Assembly (NCBI GenBank): GCA_927417275.1
Contig: CAKMJV010000031.1
Span: 1-64,000, forward strand
DNA length: 64,000 nucleotides
Reading direction: 5' to 3'
Source of the DNA: an uncultured Clostridia bacterium
GTDB taxonomy: Bacteria > Bacillota > Clostridia > Peptostreptococcales > Acidaminobacteraceae
The notes beneath the pieces are model-generated. The model saw only the letters and a program-made list of their open reading frames with translations, did not search any database and was not told the origin of the DNA. This document shows positions 44,667-54,183 of the stretch, in pieces. The position numbers and the translations under genes were made by a program. Position 1 is the stretch's first letter; each line of letters opens with the position of its first letter.

Positions 44667-47105
44667 ATGGATATTTTAAAATTAAAACCAGAGCAACTCA
44701 TGAATAAGTGTGATCCACAGATCTTTGATTTTAAAACCACTGAGGAACTGGTGCCTATAAGAGGCATAATTGGTCAAGAACGCGCAAAGAAATCACTTGA
44801 GTTTGGTCTCGGCGTTACTAAAAAAGGGTATAACATCTATGTATCTGGTCAATGGGGCACAGGACGCAATAGTTTTGTTAACATGCTCACAGAAGAACAA
44901 GCGATAAAGAGAGCCGCACCGCATGATTGGCTTTATGTTAATAATTTTAAAGATCCATACCATCCGATTGCTATAAAAGTGAATCAAGGGCAAGGCAAAA
45001 ATATCATCGTACAGGTTGAACGTGCCATTCGCTTTTTAAGACGTGGCATTATAGAGATATTTTCAAGCAGAGATTATGAAAACGCCAAACAAAAGCTAAT
45101 TGAAGCTTATAATTTGCAATCCAACGATATTGTAAGCAAATTAAATGAAATCGGACAAAAATATGGCTTTATGTTTTCTTTAACTGAAAAAGGCATGGTG
45201 AGTATTCCCTTAAAAGATGGCAAGCCCATGAATGAAGAGTCTTATGCCAATATTTCTCAAAAAGACTATGAGCAATTAATGGGCAACTCACAAAAGTTGA
45301 GTTTAGAAACCATTGACTTGTTTAATAAATTGCGGATGGAAGAGGAAAGTTTAAGAACGCGTCTTAAGAGTTTAGACGAGCAAATGGGTAGACATTTGGT
45401 TAAATTTCATCTAGAAAGCATAAAAGATAAACACAAGGAAAATGAAGAAATTAAGCGCTACATCGATTTGCTTGAAGATGACATCGTAGAAAATTTAGAA
45501 CATTTTAAAGAAGAGGAAGAAGAAACTGAATCGACCAACCCAATTGCTTTACTCAGCATGGCACAAAAAAATCCGGAAGCGTTCTTTGAAAGATACCGAA
45601 TCAATCTGTTTGTGGATAACAGTGATGTAAAAAGTGCGCCTGTTATTTTCGAATCCAATCCAACGTATTATAATTTAGCAGGCAGTATAGAGTATCAAAA
45701 TGAAATGGGGGTTATGAAAACGGACTTTACCATGATTAAGCCAGGAGCCCTTCATTTAGCAAATGGTGGCTATTTAATACTGCTTGCCAAAGACATACTC
45801 AGTAATCCCTATGCATGGAAAAGTTTAAAAAGAAGCTTGCTTGATGAGGCGGTCACCATCGACAGTCGTGCGGCTTATACCGGTGCGCTTGTCTCACAAA
45901 CCATTAAACCAGAAGCCATCCCAATCGATGTAAAGGTAATCATTATAGGGGATTATTATACGTATTCAATACTATCCGAATACGATGAAGAGTTTCAAAA
46001 GTTGTTTAAAGTGATGGTAGATTTTGACGTTGAAATGGACCGTAATAAGGAGAATGTCGACAAATTCGCTCGGTTTGTTTCTACGAAATGCCAAATGGAA
46101 GGGCTTAGCCACTTTACGCCAGAGGCTGTTGCTCGACTTGTGGAACATGCCACACGGCTTTCTGATGATAAGATGAAGTTAACCGCACATTTAAAGACAC
46201 TTGGCGACATCATCATAGAAGCGGATGCATGGGCAAACTATTATAAAGAACAAGTGGTTTCTGTCGACCATGTAGAAAAGGCACTTGAAGAACGGCGGTT
46301 AAGAACCAATAAATATGAAGAGAATACCATGGAACTATTTAAAGAGGGCACATATCTCATTGATGTGGACGGTTTTAGAGTTGGCGAGATTAACGGACTC
46401 GCGGTTTTAGGAACCGGTCAATACAGTTTTGGCAAACCTTCAAAGATCACGGTTTCTACGTATCAAGGGAGACAGGGCATCATTAATATCGAACGCGAAG
46501 CTCGAAAAAGTGGAAAGATCCACGACAAGGGGGTTATGATATTAACCGGTTATTTGGGGCGGATGTTTGCGCAGGATAAACCTTTAGCTTTAACGGCGAG
46601 CATCGTCTTTGAGCAACTCTATTCAGGCATAGATGGCGACAGTGCCTCAAGTACTGAGTTGTATGCATTGATATCCGATTTATCGGGGGTTCCTATTAAT
46701 CAAGCCATAGCGGTAACGGGATCAGTGAATCAGCGTGGTCATATTCAACCAATCGGTGGGGTAAATGAAAAGATAGAAGGGTATTATAGAGTCTGTAAGA
46801 TAAAAGGGTTTACAGGGGAACAAGGGGTAATTATACCCATCCAAAACATCAAAAATTTAATGTTAAGTGAAGAAATCGTTCGTGCGGTTCATAACAATCA
46901 ATTTCATATATGGGCAGTTTCTCATGTCGATGAAGGTTTAGAAGTGCTTACAGGAAGAAAACCTGGTAAACGAACAAAAGATGGCACCTTTGAAAAGGGT
47001 ACCATCTATGAGTTGGTAGATAAACGTCTTGCACATTTAGCAAGTGAAGCACTTGATAAACCTTATAAAAGTAATCGTGCTAAACCCATCAAACCAGAAA
47101 AGTAA
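44667..47105 (+). CDS. Lon-like ATP-dependent protease (AAA_32 type)
   Basis: 812 residues. The N-terminal AAA module has a Walker A-like GQWGTGRNSF with Arg in place of Lys, which is usual for this subfamily. An inserted coiled coil spans about 180-300. Further ATPase parts include LANGGYLILLAKDILS. The C-terminal S16 protease domain has the catalytic Ser in DGDSASSTELYALI and Lys in GGVNEKIEGYY. Cytoplasmic ATP-dependent proteolysis. Start follows GGGAGG; it is convergent with the cyclo-ligase gene, 6 bases apart. Confidence 0.92.
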   Translation: MDILKLKPEQLMNKCDPQIFDFKTTEELVPIRGIIGQERAKKSLEFGLGVTKKGYNIYVSGQWGTGRNSFVNMLTEEQAIKRAAPHDWLYVNNFKDPYHPIAIKVNQGQGKNIIVQVERAIRFLRRGIIEIFSSRDYENAKQKLIEAYNLQSNDIVSKLNEIGQKYGFMFSLTEKGMVSIPLKDGKPMNEESYANISQKDYEQLMGNSQKLSLETIDLFNKLRMEEESLRTRLKSLDEQMGRHLVKFHLESIKDKHKENEEIKRYIDLLEDDIVENLEHFKEEEEETESTNPIALLSMAQKNPEAFFERYRINLFVDNSDVKSAPVIFESNPTYYNLAGSIEYQNEMGVMKTDFTMIKPGALHLANGGYLILLAKDILSNPYAWKSLKRSLLDEAVTIDSRAAYTGALVSQTIKPEAIPIDVKVIIIGDYYTYSILSEYDEEFQKLFKVMVDFDVEMDRNKENVDKFARFVSTKCQMEGLSHFTPEAVARLVEHATRLSDDKMKLTAHLKTLGDIIIEADAWANYYKEQVVSVDHVEKALEERRLRTNKYEENTMELFKEGTYLIDVDGFRVGEINGLAVLGTGQYSFGKPSKITVSTYQGRQGIINIEREARKSGKIHDKGVMILTGYLGRMFAQDKPLALTASIVFEQLYSGIDGDSASSTELYALISDLSGVPINQAIAVTGSVNQRGHIQPIGGVNEKIEGYYRVCKIKGFTGEQGVIIPIQNIKNLMLSEEIVRAVHNNQFHIWAVSHVDEGLEVLTGRKPGKRTKDGTFEKGTIYELVDKRLAHLASEALDKPYKSNRAKPIKPEK

Positions 47106-47111
47106 CGCATT

Positions 47112-47678
47112 TTAAAAGACGTAACTATTTTTTTCCGTTACCAAATGTGTAATGGGTTGGTCATAAGCGTCAATCGGTATTTCAGAAACGTACTGCAAAT
47201 CAAAAGCGATGCCAATTTTTGGTGTCGCTTTTGTCAGTTCTGAAAAAAGACGGTCATAAAAACCACCACCATAACCAAGGCGATAGCCATTAGCACTAAA
47301 TGCGACCCCAGGCGTTAAAAACAAATCAATTTGATGGCTTGGTATGCGATTGTGAAGAACGGGATTGGGTTCAAATAAACCAAAATCATTTTTAACCAGT
47401 TCGTCCAATTGTGTAACGACATGAAAACTCATTTCGTGTTTTTCCATAGAAATATAAGGCAAAACCAGTGTTTTATTTTGTCGAAGGATCGCCTGATTAA
47501 TTTCTGACATGTCGATTTCATCTCTAAATGCAACGAATGAAGCGATGGTTTGTGCCTCGATATAATGCGATTGGTTTAGTATTTTATGCGTCACGCATGT
47601 GATTGCCTCTCTTCTATAAGCACCCTCTATTTGGGATCTTTTTATGAGAATTTCTTTTCGCAGTGTCTTTTTATCCAT
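47112..47678 (-). CDS. 5-formyltetrahydrofolate cyclo-ligase
   Basis: 188 residues from the ATG at 47678, which has GGAGGTG upstream. A longer frame to 47720 would include that site. Family motifs: basic N-terminal helix KKTLRKEILIKR, PYISMEKHEMSFH, and the glycine-rich GYRLGYGGGFYDRLF that binds ATP. It converts 5-formyl-THF to 5,10-methenyl-THF with ATP. Confidence 0.93.
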   Translation of the reverse strand: MDKKTLRKEILIKRSQIEGAYRREAITCVTHKILNQSHYIEAQTIASFVAFRDEIDMSEINQAILRQNKTLVLPYISMEKHEMSFHVVTQLDELVKNDFGLFEPNPVLHNRIPSHQIDLFLTPGVAFSANGYRLGYGGGFYDRLFSELTKATPKIGIAFDLQYVSEIPIDAYDQPITHLVTEKNSYVF

Positions 47679-47767
47679 ATGTTCACCTCCGTGTAATAAA
47701 CATTTAATAAATATAATCAATTATACTATTAAAAAGGGAGGAAAGTATAGGTATAATAGGGTAAGGG

Positions 47768-47796
47768 TTTACGATAAGGCTCAAATTGTTTATAAT
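47768..47796 (+). promoter_or_regulatory. Promoter of the ftsEX operon
   Basis: TTTACG (47768-47773), 17 bases, TATAAT (47791-47796), 66 bases before ftsE. Confidence 0.72.
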
Positions 47797-47861
47797 GATA
47801 ATTGAGAAGTTGATTCTGTAAGCATTTACAAGTTGAATGGACAACGAGGGAGAGCGCTATT

Positions 47862-48548
47862 ATGATTGAGTTTCAAAATGTCGTTAAAAAGTATGACAAT
47901 GGTGTCACTGCGTTAAATGGTGTCAGCGTTAAAATTGAAAAAGGTGAGTTTGTATTTATCGTAGGGCCCAGTGGCGCTGGTAAATCAACTTTTATAAAAG
48001 CACTCTTAAAAGAAGTCAAAGTGACTTCGGGACATATTCATATGGATGATATGGAAATTACAAAAATGCATCGTCGAAAAGTACCTTTTTTGCGCAGAAA
48101 AGTTGGCGTCGTCTTTCAGGATTTCAGATTGCTGCCAAATAAAACCGTTTACGAAAACATTGCGTTTGCCATGGAAATACTTGGAACGCCACATCGAAAC
48201 ATCAGAAAGCAAGTGCCTATGATACTTGCATTGGTTGGATTAACTGGAAAAGGCAATTATTATCCAAATCAACTTTCTGGTGGAGAACAACAAAGAGTCT
48301 CCATCGCGCGATCTATGATAAATAATCCCCCTATTCTAATTGCAGATGAACCCACTGGAAATTTGGATCCAGATACTTCATGGGAAATTATGAAAGTGCT
48401 TAGAACCATTAACAGAAGAGGCACTACGATCATCATGGCAACACATGATCGCGAAATTGTAGACATCATGAAAAAGCGCGTAATCGCTTTGGAAAACGGT
48501 CTGATTGCAAGAGATGACAAAATAGGAGTATATGGATATGACGATTAA
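47862..48548 (+). CDS. ftsE: Cell-division ATP-binding protein FtsE
   Basis: 228 residues. ABC ATPase: Walker A GPSGAGKST, Q-loop VVFQDFRLLPNKTV, signature LSGGEQQRVSIARSM, Walker B ILIADEPTGNLD, and H-loop ATHD. The RLLPNKTVYENIAFAME stretch is typical of FtsE. With FtsX it controls a peptidoglycan hydrolase from the cytoplasmic side. First gene of the operon; overlaps ftsX. Confidence 0.97.
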   Translation: MIEFQNVVKKYDNGVTALNGVSVKIEKGEFVFIVGPSGAGKSTFIKALLKEVKVTSGHIHMDDMEITKMHRRKVPFLRRKVGVVFQDFRLLPNKTVYENIAFAMEILGTPHRNIRKQVPMILALVGLTGKGNYYPNQLSGGEQQRVSIARSMINNPPILIADEPTGNLDPDTSWEIMKVLRTINRRGTTIIMATHDREIVDIMKKRVIALENGLIARDDKIGVYGYDD

Positions 48549-49431
48549 ACCCATTTTCACATTGAAAGAAGCCTTTAAGAACTTATGGAGAAATCGTCTA
48601 ATGAGTATTGCGTCTGTTTCTTCTGTTACGGCGACACTGATGATTCTCGGTATTATTTTTGCATTAATAATAAATATCAATGCCATGGCTCAATCTGCTA
48701 AAGATCAGTTTGATTCCATACAAGCGTATTTAAAAGAAGACATTACGGCGGTTGAGATTGACGCCATTATAACGAAACTTTCTGCAGTTAATGGTGTACA
48801 AAGTGTTGCGTATGAAAGTAAAGCCGATGCACTTGTTAAAATGAAAGAATCATGGAAAGATAATGCCTATTTATTAGAAGGGCTTGAAGCCAATCCTTTA
48901 CCTAGTTCAATCATCGTCTATTTAAAAGATATTTATTATGCTTCAAGTGTCTTAATAGAAATCAATGGCTTATCTGGTATTGAGGAAGTTAAATCGTATC
49001 AAGATATCGTTGAACAATTGCTTTCGATTACAGAAGCCATTAGGAAAGCAGGTATTATCGTTATATTTGTTTTGATTGCGATATCAACATTTATTATTCA
49101 TAATACGATTAAACTTACCGTAAACTCACGGCAACGCGAAATTAACATCATGAAATATGTGGGCGCAACCAACTGGTTTATTAGGTGGCCATTTTTAGCA
49201 GAAGGTACATTACTTGGTTTGTTTGGCGCAGGTATCGCAGCGCTTTTGATTCGATTTGCATATGATGCAGTCTTTGAAATTATGCATACGGATTTTTATG
49301 TCTTGGTTTCCGCGTATGTGGTTTTACCAGAAGTTCTAATGGCTGATATTGCCTTTTTATTTGTCGTAATCGGTGCTGGAATTGGCGCCTTAGGTAGCAT
49401 ATGGTCTATGCGTAAATACTTGAATGTCTAG
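48538..49431 (+). CDS. ftsX: Cell-division membrane protein FtsX
   Basis: 297 residues from the ATG at 48538, spaced 9 bases from AGGAG; the ATG at 48532 is too close (3 bases). Four transmembrane helices (about 22-45, 170-195, 220-245, 265-290) with a 120-residue extracytoplasmic loop between the first two, which would contact the hydrolase. Ends just before an M23 protein with coiled coil, its expected partner. Confidence 0.95.
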   Translation: MTIKPIFTLKEAFKNLWRNRLMSIASVSSVTATLMILGIIFALIININAMAQSAKDQFDSIQAYLKEDITAVEIDAIITKLSAVNGVQSVAYESKADALVKMKESWKDNAYLLEGLEANPLPSSIIVYLKDIYYASSVLIEINGLSGIEEVKSYQDIVEQLLSITEAIRKAGIIVIFVLIAISTFIIHNTIKLTVNSRQREINIMKYVGATNWFIRWPFLAEGTLLGLFGAGIAALLIRFAYDAVFEIMHTDFYVLVSAYVVLPEVLMADIAFLFVVIGAGIGALGSIWSMRKYLNV

Positions 49432-49441
49432 TGGGGGGCTT

Positions 49442-50581
49442 ATGAAAAGAGAACCATTGAGACGACTTTCTGCTTTTATCTTAATCGTAATCCTAATGAT
49501 AACAAGCGTATCCTTTGCTAACGATGAAATTAAAAGAAAAGAGCGTGAGTTAGAAGAACTAAATGCGAAAATTGAAGAACTAGATGCTTCCATAAGTCAA
49601 AATAAAAATATGCAAAATGAAACCAATCAAAAAATAAAAAACGTCATGGGAAGTATTAAAGCCCTAGAGGGCGAAATAAAAACGCTAAATTCAGATATTG
49701 AAATCACAGAGGCGTCCATCGTCGAAAAAACAAGTGAGCTTGAAGCTGCAGAAATTAAAATTGGTGAAAAAACAGATTTACTAAATGACCGTTTGAGGGT
49801 AATGTATAAAACGGGGACGATTGGTTATGTAGAAGTTTTATTCGGTGCTGAAGATTTTACGGATTTACTCTCGCGTATCGATATGCTTCAGAAGGTATTG
49901 GTACACGATCAAAATCTCATCGAATTTCTGAAAGAGCAACGCGACATAATAGAAACCAAGAAAATAGAACTGGAAACTGTAAAAGTCGAGTTGTTAGACT
50001 TGTTTACAAGCAAACTTAAAAAACAAGATGAGTTGACCGTCGCTTTAAACAATCTCGTTGCCTATCAAGGGGATTTAAGAAATGATGCGGCAGCTTTGGA
50101 AGAGATGGAACAGCAAATGCTTGAGCAAGCGGATCAAATGACAACTTTCATCAAAAATATGAAGCTTGCTGCAACATACGTAGGCGGAGAAATGATGTGG
50201 CCAGCACCAGGTTATTATTCGATCAGTTCTTACTTTGGCAATCGGTTACACCCTATTTCAAAAGAGTATAAAATGCATACGGGTATTGATATTGAAACGC
50301 CTCGAAAAACGCCATTGGTAGCAGCGCAGACAGGTACCGTAATATTTGCCAACTGGTTTGCAGGATATGGCAAAGCGATCATTATTGATCATGGCGGTGG
50401 GTATGCAACACTTTATGGCCATCTTGATGTAATAAATGTCAATGTGGGTCAAGTGGTTAAAAAAGGTGAAAATATAGCACTTTCGGGAAATACGGGATAT
50501 TCAACGGGTCCTCATTTGCACTTTGAAGTTAGAATGAATGGCGATTACGTAGATCCACTAACCTATGTCAAAGGAAATTGA
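49442..50581 (+). CDS. Murein hydrolase/activator with coiled coil and M23 domain (EnvC/CwlO-like partner of FtsEX)
   Basis: 379 residues from the ATG at 49442 behind GGGGGG. Signal peptide (1-26, ends VSFAND), a coiled coil of about 200 residues (27-240), then an M23/LytM domain (260-375). The zinc ligands look intact: HTGIDIE, and GPHLHFEV near the end, with HGGGYATLYGHL between. So it is probably active and not a degenerate EnvC. FtsEX just upstream would control it. Overlap with the next gene is minimal. Confidence 0.92.
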   Translation: MKREPLRRLSAFILIVILMITSVSFANDEIKRKERELEELNAKIEELDASISQNKNMQNETNQKIKNVMGSIKALEGEIKTLNSDIEITEASIVEKTSELEAAEIKIGEKTDLLNDRLRVMYKTGTIGYVEVLFGAEDFTDLLSRIDMLQKVLVHDQNLIEFLKEQRDIIETKKIELETVKVELLDLFTSKLKKQDELTVALNNLVAYQGDLRNDAAALEEMEQQMLEQADQMTTFIKNMKLAATYVGGEMMWPAPGYYSISSYFGNRLHPISKEYKMHTGIDIETPRKTPLVAAQTGTVIFANWFAGYGKAIIIDHGGGYATLYGHLDVINVNVGQVVKKGENIALSGNTGYSTGPHLHFEVRMNGDYVDPLTYVKGN

Positions 50582-50589
50582 GGGAAAAG

Positions 50590-51807
50590 ATGAAGAAAAT
50601 TAACGTACTTTTATTAAGTGTTTTTTTAATATTGATAAGTATATCTGCAACATTTTTTGTGACCACAAATCTTCAAGTTGAAACGGGTGATAAAGTGGTG
50701 GTGAGTAAAGAAGTTATTACCACTTATGAGTCAACCATAGAGAAATATAGAGAAATTGAAGACTTGAAAAATTATATTATGAAGAATTACTATTTGGATG
50801 TTACGGAAGAAGAACTCATTGAAGGCATGAAAAAAGGTGTTTTCGATGTCCTAGAGGATCCATATTCCGTTTTTATGAACGCTCAGGAGTTTGAAGATTA
50901 CATGCAATCCTCTTCAGGTGAGTATCCAGGCATCGGCATCTATTTAGCACCTAATGATGATAATGAAATTGAAATAGTCGCACCGATTGAAGACACACCT
51001 GCGGATCGCGCAGGACTTATCGCAAAAGATTTAATCATAGGCGTAAATGGCGAAGTGGTAAATGCAAGTGTTATGGATGATGCCATTTCAAAAATTAAAG
51101 GTGAACCTGGAACACCAGTGACCCTTACCATATTTAGACCTTCGAAAAAAGAGCGATTTGATGTGGAAATCGTGCGTGAATGGATTGATGTAAAAGTTGT
51201 TAAATCGCGTATGTTAGAAGATAAATTAGGCTACTTGCGCTTGTCCATGTTTGATGAGAAGACCGCTTCTGAATTCAAAATGCACATGGATGATCTTATA
51301 AAACAAGGTGCCGAAGGTGTTGTCATCGATTTAAGACAAAATCCCGGTGGTTATTTGGATCAATGTATTGAAATAGCAGATCTCTTACTGGGTAAAGAAC
51401 TGATCGTCTACACAGAAAGCAGAAGTGGTGACGATGAAAAGTTCTACTCCGATGCTTCGATGTATGATGTTGAGTTGGTTGTTCTGATCGATGGCGGATC
51501 CGCAAGTGCTTCGGAAATTCTTACAGGTGCGTTAAAAGATCATGGACGCGCAACAATCATAGGCACGACGACATTTGGAAAAGGCGTGGTGCAAATCGTA
51601 AGACCGTATAACGAATCCACAGGTTTCAAATTAACGACTTCTCAGTATTTTACACCAAGTGGTGAGAATATTCACGGCGTGGGTATAAACCCTGATATTG
51701 AAGAAGTATTAAGCGAAACCTATTATGAAATAGAAGAGCCAACAGACTTAGATGACAATCAACTTCAGAAAGCGATTGAGACACTTAAATCAAATATGAA
51801 CGATTAA
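50590..51807 (+). CDS. ctpA: C-terminal processing peptidase (S41 family, CtpA-like)
   Basis: 405 residues from the ATG at 50590 behind GAGGG; an in-frame TTG at 50578 overlaps the previous gene. N-terminal membrane anchor (5-22), PDZ domain at about 90-175 (GIGIYLAPNDDNEIEIVAPI), and S41 protease with catalytic Ser in GGSASASEILTGAL and Lys in TTFGKGVVQ. Cuts proteins near the C terminus outside the membrane. It often follows the FtsX-M23 genes in Firmicutes. Confidence 0.95.
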   Translation: MKKINVLLLSVFLILISISATFFVTTNLQVETGDKVVVSKEVITTYESTIEKYREIEDLKNYIMKNYYLDVTEEELIEGMKKGVFDVLEDPYSVFMNAQEFEDYMQSSSGEYPGIGIYLAPNDDNEIEIVAPIEDTPADRAGLIAKDLIIGVNGEVVNASVMDDAISKIKGEPGTPVTLTIFRPSKKERFDVEIVREWIDVKVVKSRMLEDKLGYLRLSMFDEKTASEFKMHMDDLIKQGAEGVVIDLRQNPGGYLDQCIEIADLLLGKELIVYTESRSGDDEKFYSDASMYDVELVVLIDGGSASASEILTGALKDHGRATIIGTTTFGKGVVQIVRPYNESTGFKLTTSQYFTPSGENIHGVGINPDIEEVLSETYYEIEEPTDLDDNQLQKAIETLKSNMND

Positions 51808-51850
51808 TTACATGATGTCATGTTCTTAAATATGCGCCTGGAGGTGCCAA

Positions 51851-52045
51851 ATGGACCGATCATTTTATGAAAAAGAAATACAAGCACTTAAACAACTCAT
51901 ACATCGTGTTAATAATGACACTGAAAAAGTTGAGGGTTCGAATCAACCTCAGATGAAACAGACAGATACGTTGTGGGTTATGTTATTTTTGTTCTTTATG
52001 ATTTTTGGTCTGGTTGGGATTTTGACATGGTGGTTGCTAAAGTAA
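51851..52045 (+). CDS. Small single-pass membrane protein
   Basis: 64 residues: a charged N-terminal helix (SFYEKEIQALKQLIHRVNND), a polar linker, and one C-terminal transmembrane helix (WVMLFLFFMIFGLVGILTWW). Clear ribosome site CTGGAGGTG, and its own terminator just downstream. No family recognised. Likely in the same transcript as ftsEX and ctpA. Confidence 0.72.
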   Translation: MDRSFYEKEIQALKQLIHRVNNDTEKVEGSNQPQMKQTDTLWVMLFLFFMIFGLVGILTWWLLK

Positions 52046-52059
52046 ATGATAGATGGTGG

Positions 52060-52092
52060 AGCAGATTAAAGAGACTTCTTTAATCTGCTTTT
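52060..52092 (+). terminator. Terminator of the ftsEX-ctpA unit
   Basis: A perfect 13-bp stem (52060-52072 with 52077-52089), GACT loop, short T-run. Confidence 0.85.
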
Positions 52093-52110
52093 AAATTTCT
52101 AAAGATGTAT

Positions 52111-52139
52111 TTGACGTAGATTTGTGAAAAGGATATAAT
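52111..52139 (+). promoter_or_regulatory. Promoter of uvrBAC
   Basis: TTGACG (52111-52116), 17 bases, TATAAT (52134-52139). Near-consensus sigma-A promoter. Confidence 0.88.
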
Positions 52140-52146
52140 GAAAATA

Positions 52147-52160
52147 CGAACAAACGTTTG
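52147..52160. promoter_or_regulatory. LexA (SOS) box upstream of uvrB
   Basis: CGAAC-AAAC-GTTTG fits the Gram-positive LexA/DinR box CGAACRNRYGTTYC in all but the last base. It lies directly after the -10, at the transcription start, and abuts the uvrB ribosome site. LexA bound here would block transcription until DNA damage. Confidence 0.88.
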
Positions 52161-52169
52161 GAGGAAAAC

Positions 52170-54155
52170 ATGAGTCGATTTGTAGTTAAATCAGAATTTA
52201 AGCCTACCGGAGATCAGCCGCATGCGATTAAAGAGATTGTAAGCGACTTAAACAGTGGCGTTGAGCATAATGTTTTGCTTGGCGTAACGGGTTCAGGTAA
52301 AACATTTACGGTTGCAAACATTATAGAAGAAGTACAGAGACCCACATTAATCATCGCGCATAATAAGACACTCGCAGCGCAACTGGCGTCGGAGTTTAAG
52401 GCTTTTTTTCCAGACAATGCGGTAGAGTTTTTTGTCTCTTATTACGACTACTATCAACCAGAAGCTTATGTTGCGCATTCAGATACTTACATTGAAAAGG
52501 ATTCCTCTATAAATGAAGAAATAGATAAACTCAGACACTCGGCAACTTCTGCTCTTTTTGAACGACGCGATGTCATCATCGTCGCATCGGTATCTTGTAT
52601 TTATGGTTTGGGCAATCCGATCGATTATTCGAGTATGACATTATCCATTCGACCCGGATTGGCATGGTCAAGAGAAGACATCATAAAAAGACTTGTGGAC
52701 ATTCAATATCAAAGAAATGACATCAATTTTACGCGAAACACATTTAGGGTGCGTGGCGACATTATCGAAGTTATGCCTGCCTATGAATTTGAGCGCGCCT
52801 ATCGAATCGAACTCTTTGGTGATGAGATCGATAGAATTGGTGAGATTAATGCTTTAACTGGCGAGATTATCGCATATCGCAACCATTTGACGATTTATCC
52901 TGCTTCACATTATGTTACCCCTAAAGATAAGTTAGAAGAGGCAATCATAAAGATAGAAGCGGAACTTGAGGAACGCGTTAAATGGTTTAAAGAAAATAAT
53001 CAATTAATTGAAGCGCAACGTATTGAGCAGCGGACGCGTTATGATGTGGAGATGCTACGAGAAGTTGGCTTTTGTCAAGGCATAGAAAATTATTCTGGTA
53101 TTTTATCTGGACGGCCACGTGGTAGTCGGCCCTATACGTTGATCGATTATTTTCCAGATGATTTTCTTTTGGTCATTGATGAGTCACATGTGAGTATCCC
53201 ACAAATTCGAGCGATGTTTGGCGGCGACCGAACGCGAAAGCAATCTCTGGTGGACTATGGTTTTAGACTCCCCTCAGCGATGGACAATAGACCTTTAAAT
53301 TTTGACGAGTTTGAACAACTTATTCCACAGACACTTTATGTAAGTGCAACACCAGGTCCCTATGAATTAGAGCATTGCAACCGTACAATTGAACAAATCA
53401 TACGCCCAACGGGACTTGTTGACCCGGAAATTGAGGTGCGTCCTATCAAAGGACAAATAGACAATTTGTTTGGTGAGATCACAAAGCGTATCGTTATAAA
53501 CGAACGTGTATTGGTAACGACATTAACAAAAAAAATGGCAGAGGATTTAACGGACTACTTTAAAAAAATGGATTTAAAAGTAAGGTATATGCATTCTGAT
53601 ATAAAAACGCTAGAACGCATGGAAATCATTAGAGATTTTAGAAAAGGCGTATTCGACGTATTGGTGGGTATTAACTTGCTTAGAGAAGGACTCGATCTTC
53701 CAGAGGTTTCTCTTGTTGCTATTCTTGACGCCGATAAAGAAGGCTTTTTACGATCTCAAACATCTTTGGTGCAGACCATAGGACGTGCGGCTCGAAATAT
53801 AAATGGACGCGTTATCATGTATGCAGATAAAATAACAGATTCTATGAAATATGCCATAGATGAAACAAATCGGCGTCGTGCGATTCAACAAACGTATAAT
53901 GAGGACCATAACATAACACCGATGGGTATTAAAAAGAACATTCACGAAATCATAGAGGCTACCATAGCCGCTGAAACAGTGGACGCTTATCAAGTGGATC
54001 GCATTAAGCAAATGAATAAGAAAGAGCTTGCTGAATACATCGTACAACTTGAAGAAGAAATGTATGCAGCTTCTAGAACCTTACAGTTTGAACGTGCTGC
54101 AGAATTACGTGACATGATTGTCGAATTAAAGACGCTAAAAGTGAAAAACAAATAG
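52170..54155 (+). CDS. uvrB: UvrABC system protein B
   Basis: 661 residues from the ATG at 52170 behind TTTGGAGG; a TTG at 52158 overlaps that site. Walker [14 protein letters not shown], the beta-hairpin region [20 protein letters not shown] (20 residues), [26 protein letters not shown] and IGRAARN. The UVR motif at the C terminus binds UvrC. Damage-verifying helicase of nucleotide excision repair. First gene of uvrBAC. Confidence 0.98.
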   Translation: MSRFVVKSEFKPTGDQPHAIKEIVSDLNSGVEHNVLLGVTGSGKTFTVANIIEEVQRPTLIIAHNKTLAAQLASEFKAFFPDNAVEFFVSYYDYYQPEAYVAHSDTYIEKDSSINEEIDKLRHSATSALFERRDVIIVASVSCIYGLGNPIDYSSMTLSIRPGLAWSREDIIKRLVDIQYQRNDINFTRNTFRVRGDIIEVMPAYEFERAYRIELFGDEIDRIGEINALTGEIIAYRNHLTIYPASHYVTPKDKLEEAIIKIEAELEERVKWFKENNQLIEAQRIEQRTRYDVEMLREVGFCQGIENYSGILSGRPRGSRPYTLIDYFPDDFLLVIDESHVSIPQIRAMFGGDRTRKQSLVDYGFRLPSAMDNRPLNFDEFEQLIPQTLYVSATPGPYELEHCNRTIEQIIRPTGLVDPEIEVRPIKGQIDNLFGEITKRIVINERVLVTTLTKKMAEDLTDYFKKMDLKVRYMHSDIKTLERMEIIRDFRKGVFDVLVGINLLREGLDLPEVSLVAILDADKEGFLRSQTSLVQTIGRAARNINGRVIMYADKITDSMKYAIDETNRRRAIQQTYNEDHNITPMGIKKNIHEIIEATIAAETVDAYQVDRIKQMNKKELAEYIVQLEEEMYAASRTLQFERAAELRDMIVELKTLKVKNK

Positions 54156-54183
54156 ACCAGTTGTTAATGATGAGGATAAATAT

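Noticed and set aside
47101..47141. A terminator between the Lon-like and cyclo-ligase genes
   Set aside because: GTAACG and CGTTAC can pair, but the loop is long and the T-run is inside it, so it does not fit a terminator.
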